This document shows positions 1 through 7,804 of a stretch of 42,386 nt of DNA, one piece after another. The translations under genes were made by a program, and so were the position numbers. Positions within the stretch are counted from its first letter, which is position 1, and each line of letters begins with the position of its first letter. Source of the DNA: a virus; IMG/VR virus record IMGVR_UViG_3300006641_000007, positions 1 through 42,386 of that record; one strand, given 5' to 3'. The notes beneath the pieces are model-generated. The model was not told the origin of the DNA, made no database searches, and worked only from the letters and a program-made list of their open reading frames with translations.

Positions 1-70
1 ATCGGCCCTTCGTATCAGTTGGACAATTCCTATGCGGGGATTGAGCGGCTGGTCAACGCCTTCCTCATCG
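1..70. repeat. Terminal direct repeat, left copy (circular-assembly overlap)
   Basis: The first 70 bases are identical to bases 42317-42386. The repeat lies inside the gp10-like gene, and joining the ends restores one uninterrupted reading frame. This fits a circular or circularly permuted genome better than a fixed physical end, as expected for headful packaging in P22-like phages. Confidence 0.95.
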
Positions 71-1569
71 GCAACGAGTCGCAGGAAGAGGGCGGTTGGA
101 AGTTCATTACGCAGCCATGCCCCGGCAATCAGGCATTCGGTCAGTTACCCGTCCCCGCTCCATTCAATGCGCCGTCTCGCGGGCTGTTGGAGATTCGCGG
201 CAAGGTCTACGGCGTTAACGGCGGCGTGGTTTTCGAGATGCTGGCCGATGGGACTTACGTCTCACTTGGAAACGTCATTGATGACGGCCTTCCGGTGTCG
301 ATGGTGGCCAACGGCAACAACCAGGTATTTATTGCAAGTGGCGGAAATGGCTACGTTATCGACAGTTCTGGGGTTTTGAACCATATCACAACCGCTGATT
401 TCCTCGGCTCGTCATATGCCACGTTTCAGGATGGCTATATTCTGGTCTTGAAGCCAAACTCGAATCAGTTTCAGATCAGCGGCGATGATACTACTCCGGT
501 CGGTGATGCTCTCATCTGGAGCGCGTTAAATGTAAGCGTGCAAGCGGGGCAGGCTGATCTGCTCAAAGCGATCATATCGTCACGAGAATATGTTCGGCTG
601 CTTGGAGCGCGGCGTTCGCAGGTTTACCAGAACGTGGGTAACAACGGAATCGGCGGATTCCCGTTCCAGTCGTACAATCAAACCTTCATTGAGACCGGGA
701 TCGCGGCTCCGTATTCGTTGCAGGACTTGGGCAATGCGCTGATTTGGATCGGAGAGGACGTGCGCGGACAGCGGGCCTGCTGGCTGGATCGCGCTTTCAC
801 GCCGCAACGGGTAAGCACGTTTGCGGTTGAGCGCTGGTGGCAGAGATATACCCGGATCGACAACGCCATTGCCATGTCCTACATTTGGCAGGGGCATCTG
901 ATGTATCAGGTGACCTTCCCTAATGCCGGGCTGAATGCACTGGGTAACGTGATTTCCGCAACTTGGATTTACGATGTAACGCTTTCCGAGCTGACCGGAC
1001 GCCCGATATGGAGTGAACGTAGTTATCTTGTGCCGGGGGGCGGATTGCAGGATGCCGTGAGTATTGCTCCGGGGCGGGCGGAAGTCACCCATGCATTTTG
1101 CTTCGGCAAACATCTCGTCGGCAGTAATGGAACGGACGGGAACCCCGGCGCTATCTATCAGATGGGCATGGGAGTTTACACCGATTGCGGGGCGGATCCG
1201 ATCAGTGGCGCGCAAATCACTCAGCCGATTGTCATTGACCGGATATCGCCACATCTGACGGCAGACAACAAGCGTGTAATTTACAATCGCATCGAGTTCA
1301 ATCTCCAGCGTGGCGTGGGGCTTTCAGGCGGGACGATCCCAGGCGAAGACCCGCAGATATTGTTGCGATGGTCTGATGACGGGGGCCAAACATTCGGCAC
1401 CGAGTACCAAATTCCGATGGGGACGCAGGGAAATTACACGGTTTGGGCTTATCTGAATCGCCTTGGCTATGCGAATCACGGAGGGCGCGTGTTTTGGGTT
1501 CGGATGACTGACCCTGTGTATAACAGCCTCATTAGTGCGAGTCTGGACTTGTTGAGGCTTGGATCATGA
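1..1569 (+). CDS. P22 gp10-like tail hub / packaged-DNA stabilisation protein (3' part; starts at 42293)
   Basis: This is the main part of a 530-residue protein whose first eight codons lie at 42293-42316 before the circular join. In P22-like phages gp10 (472 aa) forms a ring below the gp4 adaptor in the tail and keeps the packaged DNA inside. The assignment rests on position directly after two gp4-like genes, on length, and on the overall character of the protein, which is beta-rich and Gly/Asn-rich with little charged helix; there is no catalytic motif. Reading can begin at a TTG at base 19, but the real start is the ATG upstream of the join. The stop overlaps the next start as ATGA. Confidence 0.75.
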   Translation: MGPSYQLDNSYAGIERLVNAFLIGNESQEEGGWKFITQPCPGNQAFGQLPVPAPFNAPSRGLLEIRGKVYGVNGGVVFEMLADGTYVSLGNVIDDGLPVSMVANGNNQVFIASGGNGYVIDSSGVLNHITTADFLGSSYATFQDGYILVLKPNSNQFQISGDDTTPVGDALIWSALNVSVQAGQADLLKAIISSREYVRLLGARRSQVYQNVGNNGIGGFPFQSYNQTFIETGIAAPYSLQDLGNALIWIGEDVRGQRACWLDRAFTPQRVSTFAVERWWQRYTRIDNAIAMSYIWQGHLMYQVTFPNAGLNALGNVISATWIYDVTLSELTGRPIWSERSYLVPGGGLQDAVSIAPGRAEVTHAFCFGKHLVGSNGTDGNPGAIYQMGMGVYTDCGADPISGAQITQPIVIDRISPHLTADNKRVIYNRIEFNLQRGVGLSGGTIPGEDPQILLRWSDDGGQTFGTEYQIPMGTQGNYTVWAYLNRLGYANHGGRVFWVRMTDPVYNSLISASLDLLRLGS

Positions 1570-2786
1570 GCGCGAATCCGCTTTCTCCGCCGCCTAAGTT
1601 TTTCGGCAACTTGGGGCAAGCTCCGGTAACCGAGCGTGATTGGGACCAGTTTTATCGCTGGCTGTTCAGCCTATGGCGTCAGGTAGAGCAGGGTGAAAAT
1701 CCAAGCCCTCCAATTCCGCCATTGCCTCCGGTTGTTAGCGCAGAGGCAGCTATCACGGAAACGCTGGCGAGAATCGGCGGCACTCCGCAACCGCCGGCGC
1801 CGCAATCGTCCTTTAACCAGTTGGTGGCGCTGATTCAGTCACGCCAGCCACAGCAACAGGACAACACATTGGCGTACCAGGCGCTCACCCGCGTCGTGCC
1901 GCCGTTTCCTGTCCCTGGTGCTGGTTCTCCGTTGCTCGATACGTATGCCAATTGGACGGCGACAAATTACCCGCCGGAAGTCTACAACGTGGGCACGCCG
2001 TTTGTCATTTCGACCTGGAACGTGGTTTATTGCGTTCGGCTGGTCGGCGGTGTTCCCACGTGGGTTTACGAGACAGGCATATACATAGCCGCATTTGCGT
2101 CCCGTCCCACAACCGGCTACAACGGAGCTGCATTGGGGACCAACGATACCGGACTGACGTTTTTGGGGACCGATACCCTGCTCTATTACTACTGGTCTGG
2201 CGCCGCGTGGGTGCCCGTAACGCCAGCAATGGGCGGATCGTACCCGACCTATGACCTGAACGGCACGTTTCCTAACCCGCCATTGAACACGACTGGCGTG
2301 ACAGCAGCTACATATGGCGATTCGACGCACGTTGCACAGATCACCATTGATGCCAAGGGAAGAATTTCCGCAGCATCGGACGTTGCGATTTCCGCCTCGG
2401 CAACGACAGGCACCTTTACGCCGGGGATCAGCTTCGGTGGCGGCACAACAGGTATTACATATTCCAGCCAAACAGGGCGCTACTGGAAGTTCAGCGGCAT
2501 GGTGATTGCGTTCTTTGATGTAACGCTATCCAACCAGGGAAGCTCAACGGGATCGGCAAGGGTGACCGATCTTCCCTTCGCCTCATCTGCCACTTTCATA
2601 GCGACTGGCGTTCTGAACTATGCGGACAACATGAATGCGCTGCAATCGGGCGTGACCGTTTACCCGGACGTGGGAACCGTGAATGCCTACCTGATGGAGT
2701 GGAAGGCTACTGGGTCAAGCCTGCTGGATGAAACGCATTTTTCCAACACCAGCAGAATAGTCGGAACGGCGATCTACTACTCATGA
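1566..2786 (+). CDS. Tail needle/fibre-like virion protein
   Basis: A 406-residue protein in the position where P22 encodes its tail needle (gp26). Residues 1-40 form a short aromatic, charged module that I take to be the virion-attachment part. Proline-rich linkers follow at about 45-60. At about 240-280 there is a segment ending in DAKGRISAASDVAI, a motif very common in phage tail fibres just before a beta-structured tip. The C-terminal 130 residues are Gly/Ser/Thr-rich and beta-like. It starts in an ATGA overlap with the gp10-like gene. The function (fibre or needle) is inferred from motif and position; the receptor is unknown. Confidence 0.65.
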   Translation: MSANPLSPPPKFFGNLGQAPVTERDWDQFYRWLFSLWRQVEQGENPSPPIPPLPPVVSAEAAITETLARIGGTPQPPAPQSSFNQLVALIQSRQPQQQDNTLAYQALTRVVPPFPVPGAGSPLLDTYANWTATNYPPEVYNVGTPFVISTWNVVYCVRLVGGVPTWVYETGIYIAAFASRPTTGYNGAALGTNDTGLTFLGTDTLLYYYWSGAAWVPVTPAMGGSYPTYDLNGTFPNPPLNTTGVTAATYGDSTHVAQITIDAKGRISAASDVAISASATTGTFTPGISFGGGTTGITYSSQTGRYWKFSGMVIAFFDVTLSNQGSSTGSARVTDLPFASSATFIATGVLNYADNMNALQSGVTVYPDVGTVNAYLMEWKATGSSLLDETHFSNTSRIVGTAIYYS

Positions 2787-2809
2787 AGAAATGGAGTAAA
2801 CTGTAACCA

Positions 2810-3187
2810 ATGGCGTTCACACCAGCAACCATCTATCAGCCGCAGTTTGCCGCCAATGGCGCAGCTGCGGCGCTAACGTTCTTTCCGTCGTCTGGTGCGG
2901 CCATCGCCACCGGATTGCTATATCAGATCAGTACGGCGTGGGCGGCAAACAACTCATCGTCTCCATGTTGGCTGGAAGTGTACCGGGTGCCGTCTGGTGG
3001 TACCGCTGGTGCGGCTACGAAGATTGGCCCACGCATCACGGTCCCGGTTGCGACTCAGGCGGTGCCCAATATCCCGCTGTCCATGTTGTGGGGAATCTAC
3101 CTCAATCCTGGCGACACGATTCACATGCTGGCGCAAACAGCCAGCGTAATTGTGGTAGAGGCTGATGGTGGAGTATGGACAACCTAA
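2810..3187 (+). CDS. Small beta-rich structural protein, function unknown
   Basis: A 125-residue, almost uncharged protein rich in Ala, Thr, Val and Pro, without a signal peptide. The pattern of alternating hydrophobic and small residues suggests a beta-sandwich such as a decoration or tail accessory protein. No close family is recognised. It starts 23 nt after the fibre gene. No good Shine-Dalgarno sequence is next to the ATG; a TAAACT hexamer lies 7 nt upstream. Its TAA overlaps the ATG of the acetyltransferase gene as TAATG. Confidence 0.6.
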   Translation: MAFTPATIYQPQFAANGAAAALTFFPSSGAAIATGLLYQISTAWAANNSSSPCWLEVYRVPSGGTAGAATKIGPRITVPVATQAVPNIPLSMLWGIYLNPGDTIHMLAQTASVIVVEADGGVWTT

Positions 3188-3681
3188 TGACCGCCGAACT
3201 GACCAAGGTATCACTGAAGCGCGGATTCCCGCTGGAAATGGCGAGTAAGCTCTGGCGCTGGCTGAATTCGCCGCGAGGCCCTAATTTCGATGATTTCGGC
3301 CCGCAGACACAGGCTCAGTTCATGATGGAACTGGCGGTGCGGGTTCGCCGGGAGCGCGCCTGGTCGATCATGGTTGATGGGGAAATCGTTGGTTACCTTG
3401 GCTTTGTCCCTCAGAACCCGATGGCCGGCCAGTTCCACGGCTTGGTGATCGCGCCGGAATATCGGCGGCAGGGGATTGGTCGGGATGCTTTTCGCGAGGC
3501 GATGGAAACATTGCGCGAAGAGGGCTACACCTCGTTTACGTCGATGCCGTTTGCGGACAATCGAGCCATCCATGAGTTGCTGTTTTCGCTCGGATTTCTG
3601 TGGGTCGGGGAACTCCCGAACGCTACGAAACGTGACGGCCAATTGTGTAGCCTGTCAATCTTCCACAAGGAGGTAAGGTAA
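3187..3681 (+). CDS. GNAT family N-acetyltransferase
   Basis: A 164-residue protein expected to transfer an acetyl group from acetyl-CoA to an amine; the substrate is unknown. The acetyl-CoA binding motif A is visible as RRQGIG at residues 93-98, followed by the helix FREAMETLREEGY. The typical C-terminal GNAT pattern of an Asn-containing turn (FADNRAIH) followed by LGF is also present. It lies between virion genes, with a TAATG junction on both sides. The start at 3187 is chosen because it overlaps the previous stop; an ATG at 3175 is an alternative. It may modify a virion protein or a host component. Confidence 0.8.
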   Translation: MTAELTKVSLKRGFPLEMASKLWRWLNSPRGPNFDDFGPQTQAQFMMELAVRVRRERAWSIMVDGEIVGYLGFVPQNPMAGQFHGLVIAPEYRRQGIGRDAFREAMETLREEGYTSFTSMPFADNRAIHELLFSLGFLWVGELPNATKRDGQLCSLSIFHKEVR

Positions 3682-4508
3682 TGCCTTTCGGTGGTTTACT
3701 CACGGTAGGATTGATTGGCGCGGGCGGTTCGCTTCTTGGTGGGCTGTTCGGCAAGTCTGCGGCGAACAAGGCCAGCCAGCAGCAATCTGACTCAGCGCAG
3801 CGGGCCTTGGATTTTCAGCGGCAGATTTTTGCTGCGCAGCAAGGGAACATGGCACCGTATCAGCAGGCGGGAACTACCTCCCTTGCAATGCTGATGGATG
3901 CGCTGAAATCCGGCAAGTTCGGAGTTGGCTCAACGGGCGATATCCCGAAGTTTACGGCCCCCACACTGGCGGAAGTCCAGCAAACACCTGGCTATCAGTT
4001 CACACAGCAGCAGGGAAACAAGGGAATCCTGCAAGCGGCGGCGGCGGCTGGTGGTGCGATCAGCGGCGGGACGCTGCGGGCGGCTGATGCGTTCAATACG
4101 AACCTGGCGAATACGACATACGGTGATGCCTTCCAGCGGGCTATACAGGGATACAGCGCTAACCTTCAGGGGTACCAGACAGACCTTCAGCGGCGGGCGC
4201 AGGAGTACCGGCAACTTTTCGACCCGGCTCAGTTGGGCGAAAATGCCGTTGCCGGTATCAATAACATCGGCTCAGGGGTAGCGCAGAATGTAGGCAATTT
4301 GATGACGCAGCAGGGCAATGCGCAGGCGGCGGGGACCATCGGCGGGACAAACGCGCTGACCAGCGGCATAACTGGAGCATCGAACAATCTCATTCAGTCG
4401 GTGTTGATGGGTAATTTGATGTCAAACGGCGGTCAGTTTGGACGGTTAAATCCGGGCGGAACGGGTGTTCGAGTAGGGGATACCTTTACCGCCGGAGGGG
4501 TCGGATAA
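3681..4508 (+). CDS. Ejection/internal virion protein with N-terminal glycine zipper
   Basis: A 275-residue protein. Residues 4-27 form a Gly-rich hydrophobic segment (GLIGAGGSLLGGLFG) like the membrane-active start of phage DNA-transfer proteins. It is followed by a Gln/Ala-rich helix containing QRQIFAAQQGN and a long Gln-, Ala- and Gly-rich helical body. It is the first of three large helical genes in the place where P22 encodes gp14, gp7, gp20 and gp16, the proteins ejected with DNA to form a channel across the envelope. A very good Shine-Dalgarno sequence, AAGGAGGT, ends 6 nt before the ATG. The role is inferred from position and composition. Confidence 0.65.
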   Translation: MPFGGLLTVGLIGAGGSLLGGLFGKSAANKASQQQSDSAQRALDFQRQIFAAQQGNMAPYQQAGTTSLAMLMDALKSGKFGVGSTGDIPKFTAPTLAEVQQTPGYQFTQQQGNKGILQAAAAAGGAISGGTLRAADAFNTNLANTTYGDAFQRAIQGYSANLQGYQTDLQRRAQEYRQLFDPAQLGENAVAGINNIGSGVAQNVGNLMTQQGNAQAAGTIGGTNALTSGITGASNNLIQSVLMGNLMSNGGQFGRLNPGGTGVRVGDTFTAGGVG

Positions 4509-5839
4509 TGCCTCTCGATCCGTCCATCATCCTTTCAGGGAAACAGCCGGAACCGATTTCTCCGATGCAGTCCGTTGGCGGGCTGATGCAGTTGCGCGGC
4601 CAAATGGCCGATATCGCCCTACGAAACCAGCAGATCGAGACCAGCAAAGCGCAGGTGGCAGAGCATCAGGCCATGCAGGCCAAGGTGGAGCAGGAGACCC
4701 GCAACGCTCAACGCCAGTACGAGATGAAGAAAAAGCTGACGCCGTTGCTCCAGGACCCCAAGTTTCAGCAGCGGCTAAAGAATGGCGATTTTGGCGTTTT
4801 GGCTGAAAATGGGATTGATCAGGATGTTGCGCAACCGCTTGTCGATGGGCTTCAAAAAGGCTGGCAGGCTGCTGCCGCGCTTGACACTGACAAGGCCAAG
4901 TTCCACGAAACCGGGCGCACGCGCTACGGTGACCTGTTGCGGGACGCTCAGACGCCCGAACAGATGCAGGAGGGTATTCGCATCCTCGGAGCCGATCATC
5001 CCGAATTAGTTCAGCAGGTTGGCGCAGTTCCCAGCGGTGCGAATTTCGCGCAGTGGAAGAAAGACCAAGCAGTAGCGAACGGTGTGGCTCGGGCCATTCT
5101 TCAGGCTGGCGTAGCGGACCGCGAGGCTCTGGCGAAGGTGAAAACCGCCGAAACGGAAGCAGCGCAGAAAGCGAGGGTTCTGGCTGGTACTTCGGCTATT
5201 GGGCTGACAGCTAAAGACCAGGCCGAAATTTCTGGAGAGGCGGCAACTCGCGCAGAACAGCACCGGCGCAACGTTCAGCAAGGGCAGCACGAGGCGGCGA
5301 CGGCTGGAACAGGAACATGGAGTATTCAGGAAGACGAAAGCGGTAAGCCTGTTAAATACAACTCGAAAACAGGCCAAGTTCTTCCGATTAGCGGAGTGCA
5401 GCGCGCTGGCACTGCCGCGAAGAAAGAAGCGGCAGAGGAAAAGGCGCATGGGCCCGCGCGCGATGCGGTTCTGTATGCCGAAAACTACCTCAGCAGCGAT
5501 GACTATACGGGGCCAGGTGACGAAGCACTGATGGAGAAGTTCTTCGACCTTGCCAAGCCGTCCACCGGGTTCCGCATGACGCAATCACAGCAAGACATGC
5601 TGAAGAACTCGCGCGGAATCATGGGCAGCATGGAAGGGAAGGCGCGCCACGCAATCTCCGGTACGTGGTTCTCGGACAAGCAGCGCAGGGAAATCGTCAA
5701 AACAATGAAGGAGCTTGCGGCGGCGAAAAAGTCCGGTAGCGCGAGTCCTTCCGGCCCCTCTGTCGGAACTGTTGATGGCGGATATCGCTTCAAGGGTGGA
5801 GATCCTGCGGATGCGAAAAATTGGGAGAAGGTGAAGTAA
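4508..5839 (+). CDS. Internal virion (ejection) protein, Ala/Gln-rich, helical
   Basis: A 443-residue, highly charged, Ala-, Gln-, Lys- and Glu-rich protein. Residues 20-85 are strongly coiled-coil. The middle has long amphipathic helices (190-280), and the C-terminus is a Gly/Ser-rich linker. It starts in a TAATG overlap with the preceding glycine-zipper protein and is followed immediately (TAAATG) by the third protein of the group. By position it corresponds to P22 gp20, which is ejected into the cell before the genome. No enzymatic motif is seen. Confidence 0.6.
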   Translation: MPLDPSIILSGKQPEPISPMQSVGGLMQLRGQMADIALRNQQIETSKAQVAEHQAMQAKVEQETRNAQRQYEMKKKLTPLLQDPKFQQRLKNGDFGVLAENGIDQDVAQPLVDGLQKGWQAAAALDTDKAKFHETGRTRYGDLLRDAQTPEQMQEGIRILGADHPELVQQVGAVPSGANFAQWKKDQAVANGVARAILQAGVADREALAKVKTAETEAAQKARVLAGTSAIGLTAKDQAEISGEAATRAEQHRRNVQQGQHEAATAGTGTWSIQEDESGKPVKYNSKTGQVLPISGVQRAGTAAKKEAAEEKAHGPARDAVLYAENYLSSDDYTGPGDEALMEKFFDLAKPSTGFRMTQSQQDMLKNSRGIMGSMEGKARHAISGTWFSDKQRREIVKTMKELAAAKKSGSASPSGPSVGTVDGGYRFKGGDPADAKNWEKVK

Positions 5840-7804
5840 ATGCCTGGGCCATGGGAAAAGTACGGCAGTCCACCGGAGCCAGCATCCGGCCCATGGCAGA
5901 AGTATGCGCCTAAAGCACAAACTCCCACTGCGACTGAAGAAGAGGGAGTTGTTCGGGGCTTTCTGAAAAACAGTCCCATTGGCGCGGTTCAAGGAGCGGC
6001 TGAGTTCATTCGTCACCCGATTGAATCGGTAAAGACAATGGGGATACAAAACGCGGCACTCTTTGACAAGGCGGCGCAGTCGTACAAAAAAGGCGATTAC
6101 ACTTCGGCGTTGTTTCACGCGCTGAATTACATGCTACCTGGCGGGGCGGCACTGGATGAGGCAGGTGAAGATTTTGCCAGCGGGAAGACCGCAAAGGGGA
6201 CCGCGAAAACGCTTGGCATCGCATCCACTTTGATTGCTGGGGCGAAGGCACCGCAAATGCTTCAGGCGGCAGGTAAAGCTGTGGACGTGGCCCCAGCGGC
6301 CATCAACGCGATGAAGGCTGGGGCAAAAGCTGCGGCCCCGGATGTTGGCGTAGGAGCCGTAAAGATTGGAGTTGGCGCGGCGCTCCCCAAAATCCCAGGC
6401 GTGTCGTATGGGCTTGAATATGTCGGGGGGAAGCAGATAGTAAGGGGGTTGGGCGAAGGGGTTAAAGCCGCCAGGGAATCAATGGCAGGCGGCAAGCCCA
6501 ATACCGCGCCAGCGCCAGTTGTTGAATCAGCCGCTGTTTCCCCGGAACTGGATGCGCTTGCTGTCAAGGCGGGATTCCCTGATTTCGCCAGTGCGCCAGC
6601 CCAGATCAAGCCCTTGCTGGAAAACGCCAATGCGGCGGAACTGGAGCGGTTGACGCGGACCCCAGCGGCAGAGCCTGTTCCACAATCTCCTGTTGAGCAG
6701 GTTCCTCCCACTGCTCCAGAGGCCGTAGCCGCGCCGCCCCGGACTGTCTCCCCGGAGGCGGTAGGCACTGCGGCCCCGAAACCGCCAGTGTCCGAGGTTC
6801 TGGCAACGGAGGGCAAGACGGCACCGATCACCGACCTTGAACAGCAACTTCAGCAGTCGCTGGAAGGCAAGCGGATCGCCCCGGAAGAACGTGCTGCGCT
6901 GGAAGCCAAAACGAAGGCGCAGGCGGAACTGAAATCTGAACAGATCAAGGCTCGGGAGCAATCCCGGCGTGCGCTGTCTCTCGGGCAGTTCCTCGACCAG
7001 CACGCAATCCCGGTTGACAAAATGGAGCTGATGACGCCGCAGGAGTGGACGCAGGTTGGCAAGCTGGCTGGTGTAGAGAACCCCAGCCCGACCACGGTAA
7101 AGATGGCGATTGAGTACCGCAAGGCGTCTCAGCCTGCCGTGAGTGAAGCGATGGCGACCGAAGGGCCTACGACGGCTGGCGAGGTCATGCAGAAGGTGAA
7201 ACGCGTCAGGGCTTCAAAACCAAAAATCACAAAAGACGCTCCTGCCGCGGAAGTAGTTGAAGAATTGCCGCCTGTTGTAGTTGATGAAAAATTGGCATTG
7301 GAACATCCGGCATCTGCTCGGCATTGGACGCCAAAACTGGAAGCGGCAGGACTTGTTGATGAGCATGGCGCTCGTACACTTGAAATGGCGATGCGCCGTG
7401 AAATGTTGAGCGATAACGAGGTTTTGGCAGTCATCCGACAGGCGACTAAAAACGGGCAGGTACGTGCATCTGGGAAGGAGATTGCCGATGCGTATCAACA
7501 GGTTAGATTGCCAAACCGTGAGCGCATGGCTTTATCTGAGGCGCGGTGGAAAAACTATTCGGAAAATCATCCTGAAGGGCAGTTTATTCGGGAGCCGGAT
7601 ATTGAAACGGCAATTGCCGAGTTTAAGCGGTCACCAGAAACAGCAACAGTGACAGGGGAACCAGTGCGCGATGTGATGGCTCGACATGCTGCGGAAAAAC
7701 AACGGATACTGGACGAAGCCGCAGCGCGGAAAGCCAAAGCCGCTGAACCAGAGAAAAAAACCGTTGGCGAGATCATGAAGAAAACGCGAGGCAAGAAGAA
7801 ATGA
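5840..7804 (+). CDS. Large internal virion (ejection) protein with GPW.KY repeats
   Basis: A 654-residue protein, third of the ejection group. The N-terminus carries two copies of a short motif, GPWEKYG (residues 3-9) and GPWQKYA (17-23), seen at the starts of internal proteins of other podoviruses. Residues 140-230 contain Gly/Ala-rich, moderately hydrophobic segments. The rest is Pro/Ala/Glu-rich linker and charged helix, ending in a Lys-rich tail. No lysozyme or transglycosylase motif is seen. By position it corresponds to P22 gp16. The stop overlaps the tailspike start as ATGA. Confidence 0.6.
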   Translation: MPGPWEKYGSPPEPASGPWQKYAPKAQTPTATEEEGVVRGFLKNSPIGAVQGAAEFIRHPIESVKTMGIQNAALFDKAAQSYKKGDYTSALFHALNYMLPGGAALDEAGEDFASGKTAKGTAKTLGIASTLIAGAKAPQMLQAAGKAVDVAPAAINAMKAGAKAAAPDVGVGAVKIGVGAALPKIPGVSYGLEYVGGKQIVRGLGEGVKAARESMAGGKPNTAPAPVVESAAVSPELDALAVKAGFPDFASAPAQIKPLLENANAAELERLTRTPAAEPVPQSPVEQVPPTAPEAVAAPPRTVSPEAVGTAAPKPPVSEVLATEGKTAPITDLEQQLQQSLEGKRIAPEERAALEAKTKAQAELKSEQIKAREQSRRALSLGQFLDQHAIPVDKMELMTPQEWTQVGKLAGVENPSPTTVKMAIEYRKASQPAVSEAMATEGPTTAGEVMQKVKRVRASKPKITKDAPAAEVVEELPPVVVDEKLALEHPASARHWTPKLEAAGLVDEHGARTLEMAMRREMLSDNEVLAVIRQATKNGQVRASGKEIADAYQQVRLPNRERMALSEARWKNYSENHPEGQFIREPDIETAIAEFKRSPETATVTGEPVRDVMARHAAEKQRILDEAAARKAKAAEPEKKTVGEIMKKTRGKKK

